Part shown: positions 31,206 to 40,345 of the stretch, in pieces
Layout: each line of letters begins with the position of its first letter
Position numbering within the stretch: position 1 is the stretch's first letter
NCBI RefSeq assembly: GCF_037974355.1
Contig: NZ_CP150235.1
Coordinates: forward strand, 2,356,001-2,420,000
Origin: Paenibacillus sp. FSL R5-0517
GTDB lineage: Bacteria > Bacillota > Bacilli > Paenibacillales > Paenibacillaceae
Length of the DNA: 64,000 nucleotides
Reading direction: 5' to 3'
Position numbers and translations under genes: made by a program
The notes under the pieces: model-generated
Database searches by the model: none
The model's input: only the letters and a program-made list of their open reading frames with translations
Told to the model about the DNA's origin: nothing

Positions 31206-31883
31206 CTACAATCCACGTTTGCGGAACCAACTGCGGACAGCCCAGCGGCGCTCCTGACGTTTCTTGTATTTGGGCAACGAACGATATACGTTCAACGATT
31301 GCTCGTAGGCCTGCTTCGCATCTGCATTACGTCCGAGGGAGCGATGAACCGAGCCTAGCAGATAATACGCTTCACTGGAAGAGGAATGAATCTCCTGAAA
31401 TTGATGCACATAATCCAGCGCTTTATCTTCATGCGTATCTTTGAAGGCACCAGCAAGGGTTAGGTACGGGCGTCCGTACTTGACTCTGGGGTTGATCTCG
31501 AGGGCTTTTAAAATATGACGTTCTCCCTGTTCGATGTTACCCAGATGAAGCTCAGTCGTCCCCAGTGCCTCCCAGTACTCAGCTGATTGTTCGTATGGGC
31601 GCTCCAGTTCAAGCAATAAGGCATGTGCCTCACTGTAACGCTTGCGTTCAATTAACAGGCGAGCCAGTTCCAGCTTGGAAGAAACTTCATTGGGATTCAT
31701 GGCAAGTTGTTGTCGAAGCCGGGAGATGTTACGCATACGCTTGAGAGGTTTGGTGAAGCTTGGGAACACCCCAACGTAACGACGATCCAGGAAATACAGG
31801 ATAACGAGTAAAATGAGGATGGCAATGAACGGATTACCTACAATCCGCCATAGAAGGCCAAAGATAAGAAATTTAATAAGCAC
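31206..31883 (-). CDS. Membrane-anchored tetratricopeptide repeat protein
   Basis: 225 residues from a GTG with GGAG at eight bases. One membrane helix near residues 3-33, basic linker, then TPR units from about 65 to 205 (ELARLLIERKRYSEAHALL, WEALGTTELHLGNIEQGERHILKALEINP, YYLLGSVHRSLGRNADAKQAYEQSL). A scaffold for protein contacts on the cytoplasmic or outer face; partner unknown. It starts 14 bases after the end of the ribosome-protection gene and is probably co-transcribed with it. Confidence 0.82.
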   Translation of the reverse strand: MLIKFLIFGLLWRIVGNPFIAILILLVILYFLDRRYVGVFPSFTKPLKRMRNISRLRQQLAMNPNEVSSKLELARLLIERKRYSEAHALLLELERPYEQSAEYWEALGTTELHLGNIEQGERHILKALEINPRVKYGRPYLTLAGAFKDTHEDKALDYVHQFQEIHSSSSEAYYLLGSVHRSLGRNADAKQAYEQSLNVYRSLPKYKKRQERRWAVRSWFRKRGL

Positions 31884-31897
31884 AGGTTCAACTCCAT

Positions 31898-33886
31898 TTA
31901 TGATGTAATCGCATTTCGTACACTTAAAATATATTTCGATTGGTCCAACGGATTAACTCCTCTACGTTTGCGAGCAGGGTTCACATCCGCAGGACAATCC
32001 TGGTATCCGGCAAATGAAGTGGTAAGCACTCCGCGGCCGCCAGTCTCGGAACGCAGCTTCACCGGATAATCCATTGACGTTGCAAGAGGCATTACTCCTT
32101 CAATGATACAACGTCCGCTTCCGATGACGGGGGCTTCGAAGGTTGCACGCATATGTACCAGATCGCTGAGGGCCTTACCGCCATATTCCTCCGGGACCGT
32201 TAATCGGAACTGAAGAAGGGGTTCCAGCAACGTGGTACCTGTTCTCGCTAATCCATCCATGATTCCCATAGGCGTGGCTACGACAAAATCCAGCGGATGG
32301 GTATGCCAGACATGATGTTCCCCTTCCACCAGTGTGATGCGCAGATCGGTTACTTCCCAACCAAGCATACCTTGAGACAAGGCTTCCGGAATCCGCCGTT
32401 CGACTTCATTCTGATAACGTAACAGCAGATCATCGGTCCTTACGGTTGAGGCATAGATCAGACCGCTTCCGCGAGGCAAAGGTTCAATCTTGAAGCGGAG
32501 GATGGCCCAGCAAGGCTTGGGCATCGTATAAGCGATGTAACCTTCTCCAGCTGTACAAGGCGTTTCCTTATAGATAACGGATGGCGGATCAAACACAACA
32601 TCCAATCCGAAACGACTCCGTAACAGGCTGGATAAAATCTCAAGCTGAATGGTTCCCATGACCTTGAGATGCAGCTCTCGTTCCTCTGGCAACCATTGCA
32701 GGTCGAGCAAGGGGTCTTCGTCGGTCAACTCCTGCAATGCTGTCACAAGATCGGGGTAACGAGCCGGGTCCTTGCCATGTACTTGTACGGTCAACAAAGG
32801 CACAGCCATCTGTGGCAGAGGAGGCACACCCTCGGGACTGCCAATAATGTCCCCCACATGGGTGTCGCTCAGTCCGTACAGAGCAGCAATCTGTCCTGCG
32901 TGAACGCTACCTGTGTCGGCCCATTTCCGTCCATCCATACGGCGAATCTGCGTCACTTTCTCTTCAAGTTCCCGCGTCGAATTATGGATGGTGTCACGGT
33001 TGTGGAGACTACCACCATACATGCGAACGTAAGCCGTGCGTCCCATGGTGCGGTCACGTTCAATCTTGAACACAACTCCCGATACGGGAGAATCCACAGG
33101 TTGTGCAGGTGGAGGCAGAAATGCAAGGACTGAATCGAGCAGTGCCGTGACGCCGATGCCTTTGCTGGAAGCACCATAACATACCGGGAACATCTCACCC
33201 TGATGTACATAGTGCAGGAACGCTTCATTTAGATCGCTTTGGGATAACAAAGTCTCTTGGATGTAGGCTTCCATGACTTCTTCGTCCAGTTCAGCAAGTA
33301 ATTCGATAAGACCTGGGATGGATGGTGTGTGATCTGACAGTGCAGCTTGATCATTATTCCATAGGGATTCGATGCCATGAAAAGTATCTTCATGGAGCTG
33401 ATACGTTTGGATTTCGCATGCGAAAGGGGACAGGGTGGAACGAATCTGCTCCATGACTGCCGGGGCAGATGCGCCAACCCGATCCATTTTATTAATATAG
33501 ATGATGGTTGGGATGCGAAGTGAACGAAGAGCATGCCAGATGGCTTCACTCTGGGCTTGAATTCCCTCTACTGCCGACAGAATGAGAATAGCACCATCCA
33601 TCACTCGAAGTGTTCGCTCTACTTCAGAGCTGAAGTCAATATGCCCAGGCGTATCAATGAGGTCGATGATGGTATTCTTCCAGATCAGAGAGGTCATGGC
33701 TGCCTGAACGGATATGCCACGTTCTTTCTCAATGTCGAGTGAGTCTGTGGCTGTTGTTCCGTCATCTACACGTCCCGGACTGCGAACGACACCACTCTCA
33801 TATAACATATGCTCGGTGGTCGTTGTTTTCCCTGCATCCACATGGGCGAAGATGCCAATATTCCTGCGATTCAATTCGTTTAACAT
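31898..33886 (-). CDS. Tet(M)-like ribosomal protection / EF-G-related translational GTPase
   Basis: 662 residues from the ATG at 33886; an in-frame ATG at 33958 would add 24 residues but overlaps the promoter region. GTPase motifs: FAHVDAGKTTTTEHML (G1), IEKERGI (before switch II), DTPGHIDF (G3), INKMDR (G4). The later domains resemble Tet(M)/Tet(O) proteins, which remove tetracycline from the ribosome, and end near the expected length of about 640-660. The chromosomal setting and divergence suggest a housekeeping homologue; whether it gives resistance cannot be told. Confidence 0.85.
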   Translation of the reverse strand: MLNELNRRNIGIFAHVDAGKTTTTEHMLYESGVVRSPGRVDDGTTATDSLDIEKERGISVQAAMTSLIWKNTIIDLIDTPGHIDFSSEVERTLRVMDGAILILSAVEGIQAQSEAIWHALRSLRIPTIIYINKMDRVGASAPAVMEQIRSTLSPFACEIQTYQLHEDTFHGIESLWNNDQAALSDHTPSIPGLIELLAELDEEVMEAYIQETLLSQSDLNEAFLHYVHQGEMFPVCYGASSKGIGVTALLDSVLAFLPPPAQPVDSPVSGVVFKIERDRTMGRTAYVRMYGGSLHNRDTIHNSTRELEEKVTQIRRMDGRKWADTGSVHAGQIAALYGLSDTHVGDIIGSPEGVPPLPQMAVPLLTVQVHGKDPARYPDLVTALQELTDEDPLLDLQWLPEERELHLKVMGTIQLEILSSLLRSRFGLDVVFDPPSVIYKETPCTAGEGYIAYTMPKPCWAILRFKIEPLPRGSGLIYASTVRTDDLLLRYQNEVERRIPEALSQGMLGWEVTDLRITLVEGEHHVWHTHPLDFVVATPMGIMDGLARTGTTLLEPLLQFRLTVPEEYGGKALSDLVHMRATFEAPVIGSGRCIIEGVMPLATSMDYPVKLRSETGGRGVLTTSFAGYQDCPADVNPARKRRGVNPLDQSKYILSVRNAITS

Positions 33887-33946
33887 GGAATGCCAAGCTC
33901 CTCTGACAACGGAATGCAATGTTTCCGACAAGTAATAATCCAGATT

Positions 33947-33981
33947 ATCATACCACATCTTCCATATGGAAGAATATGTGG
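33947..33981 (-). promoter_or_regulatory. Extended -10 promoter and palindrome upstream of the Tet(M)-like gene
   Basis: On the minus strand TGGTATGAT forms an extended -10 box (TATGAT at 33952-33947). Directly upstream is a perfect 16-base palindrome TCTTCCATATGGAAGA (33958-33973), extended by CCACAT/ATGTGG. It covers the expected -35 area, so it may be a repressor site. Confidence 0.55.
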
Positions 33982-34027
33982 ATATATATGATTCGTGCCA
34001 GGAACCTTCGACCAGGCTGATTCAATT

Positions 34028-34903
34028 TTAATGTGAACTGTTCATGGTTCTGCGGTAAGCTGCGGGCGTTGTACCGGTTAATTTTTTGAATTGACGATAA
34101 AAGTGGGGCAGACTGTCGAACCCGCAAGCATCAGCAACGGCTGCCATCGTCTCATCGCCCTGCACCAGATGTTCTTTCGCCATAATAACTCTTCGGGCTA
34201 ATGCGTAATCCGTTAGAGTCATGCCCGTGTATCGTTTGAAGGCACGACTGAAGTGGGCTGGTGATACCGCAGCATACTGAGCCAGTTCATTCAGGGATAG
34301 GCCATTTCGAAGGTTATCGTCAATATGAGAGATCGTAGAAGAGAGCCATGAGGGTCCCGCAGCGGATTTCCCCGGGTTCGCAGGTCCCGCAGCTTCCAGA
34401 CGTTCCAGAAAAATGAGCAACAGTTGTAGCCTCAACAGGGCCGCATGTGCGCTTAGATGATGACCGAGCTGAAGTTCGGTCTGTATATCATCAATAAGGG
34501 CTGCTACCTGTGATTGCTCTTGTGTACTCAGATGTCTCTTATACACTCGTTGTCTGCGACAACGTTCAAACAGGCTTAACATAGAAGAAGCAGCGCCTCC
34601 AGCGGTCGAGGCCAGCAATCCCGGGCTGAAGAACAATGCGGAAGATGTGACAGGATTTCCAGCATCCGGCAAGGCTCGATGAACTGTGCTGCCCGGAATA
34701 ATGAACAGATCTCCTTCCTGCATATTTTCAAGTCCTGTATCAATAAAGATGCTTCCCTGACCCCGATATACATAGATAATTTCATGCCAGTCATGAAGAT
34801 GATCCGGCAATTCATTCTGGGGAGATTTGGTGTCGCTGTACACCAGGCGGAACGGGATACCGGATTCTGCCTGAATAGTTGTACGAACAGGTGAACGTTC
34901 CAT
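34028..34903 (-). CDS. AraC family regulator with cupin sensor domain
   Basis: 291 residues from the ATG at 34903 (AAAGGAG five bases before). An N-terminal cupin (HLHDWHEIIYVYRGQGSIFIDTG, GDLFIIPGSTVHRA) binds an effector. The C-terminal pair of helix-turn-helix motifs spans about 190-285 (SLNELAQYAAVSPAHFSRAFKRYTGMTLTDY, ..VADACGFDSLPHFYRQFKKLTGTTPAAYR). It diverges from uxaB-uxaA and is the likely activator of that operon, in response to uronate-related sugars. Confidence 0.9.
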   Translation of the reverse strand: MERSPVRTTIQAESGIPFRLVYSDTKSPQNELPDHLHDWHEIIYVYRGQGSIFIDTGLENMQEGDLFIIPGSTVHRALPDAGNPVTSSALFFSPGLLASTAGGAASSMLSLFERCRRQRVYKRHLSTQEQSQVAALIDDIQTELQLGHHLSAHAALLRLQLLLIFLERLEAAGPANPGKSAAGPSWLSSTISHIDDNLRNGLSLNELAQYAAVSPAHFSRAFKRYTGMTLTDYALARRVIMAKEHLVQGDETMAAVADACGFDSLPHFYRQFKKLTGTTPAAYRRTMNSSH

Positions 34904-35006
34904 AAAGACTCCTTTCCAGACAATCGTCTTCAACGAGATGTTATACCTGGTCATGAGAGAGTATATTTACCGCAATATAAGCAATTTAATTTCCTTTTAT
35001 TGATGA

Positions 35007-35030
35007 TACAATGAATTTAAAGCGTTTACA
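35007..35030 (+). promoter_or_regulatory. -10 box and cre-like site before uxaB
   Basis: TACAAT (35007-35012) is a good -10 element with a poor -35, suiting an AraC-activated promoter. TTAAAGCGTTTACA (35017-35030) matches the CcpA consensus TGWNANCGNTNWCA with one mismatch and covers the start point, so glucose repression is likely. Confidence 0.65.
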
Positions 35031-35095
35031 ATAAAAGGGTGCAGAGCCTTCGAACTGCATTCCGACAGTACAAATAATCGATGAGGTGAGTGTCC

Positions 35096-36613
35096 ATGTC
35101 GGCAAGCACGAAACGGCCAGGGTTGAAGCTGAATTTACTGGGGAGCGACGGTCAGCGCAAGTGCAAGGAGATTATGGAGCGCCCCGTGAAGGTTTTGCAG
35201 ATCGGAGAAGGTAATTTCTTGCGGGGATTTGCGGACTGGATGCTTCATGAGAGTGCCAGACAAGGCAAATTCCATGGAAGTGTAGCTGTTACCCAACCAC
35301 GACCGGGAGGCAAGGCCAAGCTGGAACAGATTCGCGATCAGGATGGATTATATACGATGATTACGAGAGGTCTGTCTCAAGGGAAGCCGGTTGAGCGGAC
35401 AGAGTTGATCTCCATTTTTTCACAGTGTATCAATCCGTATGAGGAATGGGATGCCTTTCTGAACTTGGCAGAACTGCCTTCACTTGAGTTCGTTATTTCC
35501 AATACAACTGAATCAGGATTGAAATATTCGTATGCGGACTATATCGAGGGTGAACCGGTTCAATCCTTTCCGGGGAAATTAACGGTGTTTCTGCATCGGC
35601 GATATTTGAAATTTGATGGTGACCCATCCAGAGGTTTGATTCATCTGCCATGTGAGCTGCTTGAAGGCAATGGGAATGTGCTGCGCAGTTGTGTCCTCCA
35701 GCATAGTGAGGATTATGGGTATTCAGATGGTTTTCGTTCATGGATCGAGAATCATAATCATTTCCTGAACAATCTGGTAGATCGAATTGTGACAGGTGCG
35801 CCGACCCGGGAGGAAACTGATTCATTGACGAATCGCTGGGGGTATGAGGATCAGTTGATTAATACGGCAGAGCCATATCATTTCTGGGCTATTCAGGGCG
35901 ATGAATCATTGGACAAAAAACTTCCTCTTAAGCAGGCAGGTCTCAATGTACATTGGGTGAAAGATCTGAAGCCTTTCCAGATACGCAAGGTTCGTATTTT
36001 GAATGGGGCACATACCTTAATGTCATCCCTCGGCATTCTGCAAGGCAAGCAGCATGTGAGAGAAACGATGGAAGATCCGCATTTTGGCTCATGGATCAGG
36101 GAAGCTGTGCATCAGGAGATCGTTCCTGCCCTGGATATGCCCGATCATCAGCTGGACCAGTATGCGGAAGAAGTCTTCGAACGCTTCCTTAACCCGTACA
36201 TTGATCACAAATTGCAAGATATTGCATTGAATACGATCGGAAAATTCAAGGTTCGTGTGCTGCCTACACTGTTGTCTTACGCGCAAAATCAGGGAAGTTG
36301 GCCAGTACGTTTAATTGAAGGATTTGCTGGATTATTATGTCTCTATCGTCCTGTGAATACGCCAGAGGGTTACAAGGCACAACGACTGAATGGGGATGAC
36401 ATTCTGTTGCGGGATGACCCCGATGTGCTGGGTGCTTTGGCCGCACACTGGGACGGTTATGACACGCTCAACAGGGATCAGAAGCAACTGGATCACCGGG
36501 TAGCGGCTGTGTTGTCGGATACTCTGATCTGGGGCGAAAATCTAGATGCAAGAGAAGGGCTGCGTGCAGCACTTGTTCGTGAAATCGGTTTGTTGGAAGG
36601 TGAAGGGAAATGA
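35096..36613 (+). CDS. uxaB: Tagaturonate reductase (altronate oxidoreductase)
   Basis: 505 residues from the ATG at 35096, correctly spaced from GAGGTGAG; GTG at 35090 is too close. Mannitol-dehydrogenase superfamily: VLQIGEGNFLRGFADW (NAD site, about 32-47), FVISNTTESGLKY, and RKVRILNGAHT with the Lys-Asn-His catalytic set. Interconverts tagaturonate and altronate with NADH in galacturonate breakdown. Followed by uxaA with an ATGA overlap. uxaC and the KDG enzymes are not in the window. Confidence 0.93.
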   Translation: MSASTKRPGLKLNLLGSDGQRKCKEIMERPVKVLQIGEGNFLRGFADWMLHESARQGKFHGSVAVTQPRPGGKAKLEQIRDQDGLYTMITRGLSQGKPVERTELISIFSQCINPYEEWDAFLNLAELPSLEFVISNTTESGLKYSYADYIEGEPVQSFPGKLTVFLHRRYLKFDGDPSRGLIHLPCELLEGNGNVLRSCVLQHSEDYGYSDGFRSWIENHNHFLNNLVDRIVTGAPTREETDSLTNRWGYEDQLINTAEPYHFWAIQGDESLDKKLPLKQAGLNVHWVKDLKPFQIRKVRILNGAHTLMSSLGILQGKQHVRETMEDPHFGSWIREAVHQEIVPALDMPDHQLDQYAEEVFERFLNPYIDHKLQDIALNTIGKFKVRVLPTLLSYAQNQGSWPVRLIEGFAGLLCLYRPVNTPEGYKAQRLNGDDILLRDDPDVLGALAAHWDGYDTLNRDQKQLDHRVAAVLSDTLIWGENLDAREGLRAALVREIGLLEGEGK

Positions 36614-38124
36614 ACACAACAAGTACAATCAATGATTGGATTGCCATTCAACCACAGGATGACGTCATTATAGCGCTTCGGGATTATGCCAAAGGAGAAC
36701 AGATTACACTGCCAGACGGAGTTTCTTTTAATTTGCTGGATGACGTGCCCAAAGGGCATAAGATTGCTGTTCATACGCTGGCACCGGGTGATGATGTGAT
36801 GAAGTATGGTTTCTCCATCGGGATTGCGAAAGAGCAGATTAGGCAGGGAAGCTGGATTCATAGTCACAACCTGAAGACGGGTCTGCACGGATTACTTGAA
36901 TATGAGTACCAACCGGGAGTCCAGATTCAGACGGACATGCCTCCGGAACATCTGCGCTCATTCGATGGATATTTGCGTCCCAATGGTGAAGCAGGTATCC
37001 GTAATGAAATCTGGATTGTGAACACGGTTGGATGTATCAATAAAGTGTGTGAAGCTTTGGCACGTATGGGTCAGTCCCAGTTTGGAAGCCGGGTAGATGG
37101 TGTATTTCACTTTCCACATCCATTCGGGTGCTCACAGCTTGGCGATGATCTGAAGTATACACAACAGTTGCTGGCCTCTTTGGTGGAGCATCCGAATGCT
37201 GGAGGTGTGCTGGTCATCGGGCTGGGCTGTGAGAACAATCAGGTCGATGAATTCCGTGAGTGTATCGCTCCGGAATACCGAGGCAAAGTACGGTTTCTCA
37301 AAGCGCAAGAAACGGATGACGAGCTTGAGGAAGGACTTCGACTGATGGAAGAACTTGTGGAGATCGCCGAACATGAACAACGGCAGCCGCTTCCGCTCAG
37401 TAAACTCAAGATTGGTTTGAAGTGTGGTGGTTCGGATGGTTTATCCGGCATTACAGCCAATCCGCTGGTCGGTGCGGTTGCTGATATGTTGGTTGCTGCC
37501 GGGGGGACGGCTATTCTGACGGAAGTTCCGGAGATGTTTGGTGCGGAGACGATCTTGATGAATCGTGCTGCCAATGAGCAAGTATTTCACGATCTGGTGG
37601 ACCTCGTGAACGGCTTCAAGCAATATTTTGTGAACCATGGCCAGAATATCTATGAGAATCCTTCACCTGGTAATAAGGCAGGTGGCATTACCACACTCGA
37701 GGAAAAGTCACTTGGATGTACGCAAAAGGGAGGGCGTTCTTCAGTCGTTGACGTTCTGCGCTATGGCAAACGTGTAACTCAAACTGGTCTGAATATTGTA
37801 GAAGCACCGGGTAATGATCTGGTGTCTGTCACGGCACTGTCTGCGGCAGGTGCACATATCGTGCTCTTCACAACAGGACGGGGCACTCCATTCGGAGGCC
37901 CGGTACCTACCGTCAAGATTGCGACTCAATCCGATCTTGCGAATCGAAAAAAACACTGGATCGACTTCAACGCAGGCCAACTGTTGGAGGGGCAGACGAT
38001 GGATGAGGTCAAAGTACAGCTGTTCAGCCAACTGATTGACATTGCTTCAGGACGGTCTCATACACTCAGTGAGCAGCATGGATTCCGAGAGATTGCCATA
38101 TTCAAGGATGGCGTGATTCTCTAA
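36610..38124 (+). CDS. uxaA: Altronate dehydratase
   Basis: 504 residues overlapping uxaB. Residues about 1-95 are a SAF domain (IAVHTLAPGDDVMKYGFSIGIA); the rest is the UxaA/GarD dehydratase domain (GYLRPNGEAGIRNEIWIVNTVGC, LKCGGSDGLSGITANPLVG, and TTGRGTPFGGPVPTVKI). Converts D-altronate to 2-keto-3-deoxygluconate using iron or manganese. The pair handles the uronate arm of pectin degradation. Confidence 0.95.
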   Translation: MNTTSTINDWIAIQPQDDVIIALRDYAKGEQITLPDGVSFNLLDDVPKGHKIAVHTLAPGDDVMKYGFSIGIAKEQIRQGSWIHSHNLKTGLHGLLEYEYQPGVQIQTDMPPEHLRSFDGYLRPNGEAGIRNEIWIVNTVGCINKVCEALARMGQSQFGSRVDGVFHFPHPFGCSQLGDDLKYTQQLLASLVEHPNAGGVLVIGLGCENNQVDEFRECIAPEYRGKVRFLKAQETDDELEEGLRLMEELVEIAEHEQRQPLPLSKLKIGLKCGGSDGLSGITANPLVGAVADMLVAAGGTAILTEVPEMFGAETILMNRAANEQVFHDLVDLVNGFKQYFVNHGQNIYENPSPGNKAGGITTLEEKSLGCTQKGGRSSVVDVLRYGKRVTQTGLNIVEAPGNDLVSVTALSAAGAHIVLFTTGRGTPFGGPVPTVKIATQSDLANRKKHWIDFNAGQLLEGQTMDEVKVQLFSQLIDIASGRSHTLSEQHGFREIAIFKDGVIL

Positions 38125-38180
38125 ATCCATGCTGGATGGAGAGGACTATCGTCTGAGATGCATTATAAGGTAAACCACAC

Positions 38181-38222
38181 AGCCAATTCCGGTTGAAATT
38201 TGCACGACAACCGGGATTGGCT
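38181..38222. terminator. Hairpin between convergent uxaA and AlkZ-like genes
   Basis: AGCCAAT-T-CCGGTTG pairs with CAACCGG-G-ATTGGCT, a fourteen-pair stem with one mismatch. No long T run, but the place fits transcription ending for uxaBA. Confidence 0.7.
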
Positions 38223-38226
38223 TCAT

Positions 38227-38913
38227 TTAGATTCCACGGATGCCCATTGCTTTGGTAATGCTTGATAATGCGGCGGAAGATGCGTGTTGCTGCAGTTGTG
38301 TAACCAGCAGCTCACGTGCTTCTTCTACGCTGCCTTCAAATGGTGTAATGCCATGACGTTGCATCCAGTGATCTGCGGTCTCATATGCGGAGCTGTTCCA
38401 TGCGACTTTGCCTTCAACGAGGCCCTCTTTTTCTTTAGTTCCACTGATCACAATGGCAGCACAGCTCTGAAGGTCCAGTAGCCCGCGGTCAAATGCTTTT
38501 TTATCCTCTTTTGCCCCGAAACCGGCTTGTGATCGCAAGGCACGTCCATCGATACCTTCCTGATCTGCAATTAACGCATGGAGTTTGAACGCTTCACGGG
38601 AGAGCAACCCTGCTTCATACTGCTCCTGGGCGGTTCTGGAGTCGGAAAGCAGTCGGTGGACCCAAGGGAAGTATTCACGCGATACAAGAAGCGCTTTCTT
38701 TTTGACGAATTTTCCATATGCAGCGATGCCTTCTTCAGCCAGGCGTGAACGCCATAACCAGGGATCGCGTTCATCATCCTTGTGCCAATGTTCTTTGGGA
38801 GTTAGCGACGATAGAGAAGGGTATTCGGCGAATAGTGGTGCCAAAGGCAGCATCCCTATAGACTGGATGCGTTGTACTGCTTCTTCGTATGTTATAACGG
38901 GTTCATATGTCAT
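38227..38913 (-). CDS. AlkZ-related winged-helix protein, uncertain function
   Basis: 228 residues. The sequence WHKDDERDPWLWRSRLAEEGIAAYGKFVKKKALLVSREYFPWV is like a family of short Firmicute proteins labelled AlkZ-related, after the AlkZ/YcaQ DNA glycosylases. Whether a glycosylase QxQ motif is present I cannot confirm; the C-terminus is helical. It is read toward uxaA and lies 38 bases after the WYL gene, perhaps in one operon. Confidence 0.55.
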   Translation of the reverse strand: MTYEPVITYEEAVQRIQSIGMLPLAPLFAEYPSLSSLTPKEHWHKDDERDPWLWRSRLAEEGIAAYGKFVKKKALLVSREYFPWVHRLLSDSRTAQEQYEAGLLSREAFKLHALIADQEGIDGRALRSQAGFGAKEDKKAFDRGLLDLQSCAAIVISGTKEKEGLVEGKVAWNSSAYETADHWMQRHGITPFEGSVEEARELLVTQLQQHASSAALSSITKAMGIRGI

Positions 38914-38951
38914 GATATCAGCAGGCTCCTTTGAAAAGTATGATGAAGCGA

Positions 38952-39905
38952 TTATTGGGTTGAAGCAATATATCTTCGGCTCACTTCCTCGGCATGCTGA
39001 CGAATCTCGCTCCGGAGTTTGAGGGGCTCGATCACTTCAGCCTCACGTCCCAATCGGTAAAAAAACCGTACGGCCCAGTCCCATTCTCCTGGTGGACAGA
39101 GAAATGACAATTCCCAGAGATCTGGGGCAATTTCAATCATTTTTTCACCGATATGCTCGTCCTGTTCGGCTTCAACCATACCCCGATAACTCAGTCGTAC
39201 TCTAACCAGAGTTGGCGGTTGTTCGGGAGGGATCGGCTTGTTGCGCTGTTGCTCTGCCTGTTCGCTTAACGCCTGTTCTTCCTGTGGCTCGATCGCCTTG
39301 ACATCCATTATTCGATCGACCCGGAACAGACGCTGTTCACCATGTTCGATGGAATATGCTTCACAATACCAGAAGCCGGAGGAAGCATATACCCGTGTGG
39401 GACAGATATGTAGCCATCGCATACGTGATACGGAGCGGTACAGCACACTTAACCATCCTTGTTCAGGTATACAGGCCAGCAATGGATCGAGGTGATGAAG
39501 GATGTAATTGCGATCTGGAATGTGATGATGCAGTTGTTTGAGCATGGGATCAATTCGGGCCATGATATCATCTGGAATAATGGCTTTAACTTTGTTCATC
39601 AGAGTCCAGCGTTTCTCATGAAAGGGCGTGTCAGCGTAGCGACTCAGACCCTCAAGAGCGAATATGAGCGTCGCTGCCTCTACCGGGTCCAGTTGTAATG
39701 GGGGCAATACATAACCTTCCATTAAACTAAAACCACCTCCCGGACCCGAAATGGCAATAATGGGCACATTCATCTCGGAGAGGGACTGAATATCCCGGAG
39801 GATTGTACGACGGGAAACTTCGAATTTCTCACCTAATGAGTGTGCCGTTTCGTGACCATGCTGTAGTGCCATTACGATGGCAGCAAGCCGATTTGTTCTG
39901 TTCAT
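38952..39905 (-). CDS. YafY-type transcriptional regulator with WYL domain
   Basis: 317 residues from the ATG at 39905 (GGAG eight bases upstream); the upstream extension has no ribosome site. Residues 1-60 are an HTH_11 winged helix (RLAAIVMALQHGHETAHSLGEKFEVSRRTILRDIQSLSEMNVPI). Residues about 150-220 form a WYL domain (GFWYCEAYSIEHGEQRLFRVDRI), a ligand-sensing fold, and a WCX tail follows. Targets unknown; it may control the adjacent AlkZ-related gene and itself. Confidence 0.9.
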   Translation of the reverse strand: MNRTNRLAAIVMALQHGHETAHSLGEKFEVSRRTILRDIQSLSEMNVPIIAISGPGGGFSLMEGYVLPPLQLDPVEAATLIFALEGLSRYADTPFHEKRWTLMNKVKAIIPDDIMARIDPMLKQLHHHIPDRNYILHHLDPLLACIPEQGWLSVLYRSVSRMRWLHICPTRVYASSGFWYCEAYSIEHGEQRLFRVDRIMDVKAIEPQEEQALSEQAEQQRNKPIPPEQPPTLVRVRLSYRGMVEAEQDEHIGEKMIEIAPDLWELSFLCPPGEWDWAVRFFYRLGREAEVIEPLKLRSEIRQHAEEVSRRYIASTQ

Positions 39906-40345
39906 GTCAGCCACTCCGTTTCGATCTTTGCGCCGCCGGAAAGTGATGTCGTAGTTATACTTACTATTGTAACAACGATTAAGTGACATCATGAGTGTCA
40001 CCAATATTTCAGCTGTTCATCATTTTATGATAGTTCAGCAACAGGGTTCACAAGCAAGTTCCGGCAGGCATTGTTAAAATGTATGTCTCGTCCAATTCGC
40101 TTTGCAATGTGATATTTCCTTCTATTAATTAAACCACAGATCATGCCAAAAACCCGTATCCAGTGTGAACGGATACGGGAAGTAGCAGCTTATAGATTGC
40201 AGAAGAGGATAAAGGTATGAAAATTATACCAATATCCTTGCTGAACACAATAACAAGCACAAAAGGAATAAATATGTGACACTTTGTATCACGGGTATTT
40301 CTGCCACATGATGTGCTTCCAATGATTCGAATGAAGCGAAATTAC
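39906..40345. other. 440-base intergenic region between WYL regulator and GH42 gene
   Basis: Holds the minus-strand upstream region of the WYL regulator and the terminator of the GH42 gene at 40148-40180. I see no further gene, strong repeat or RNA motif. Confidence 0.6.
40148..40180 (-). terminator. Terminator of the GH42 gene
   Basis: CCCGTATCC pairs with GGATACGGG around nine bases. On the minus strand a five-T run follows. It lies 165 bases beyond the stop codon. Confidence 0.75.

Noticed and set aside
33886..33958. 24-residue N-terminal extension of the Tet(M)-like protein
   Set aside because: The ATG at 33958 coincides with a palindrome and precedes the extended -10 box, so transcription probably starts after it.
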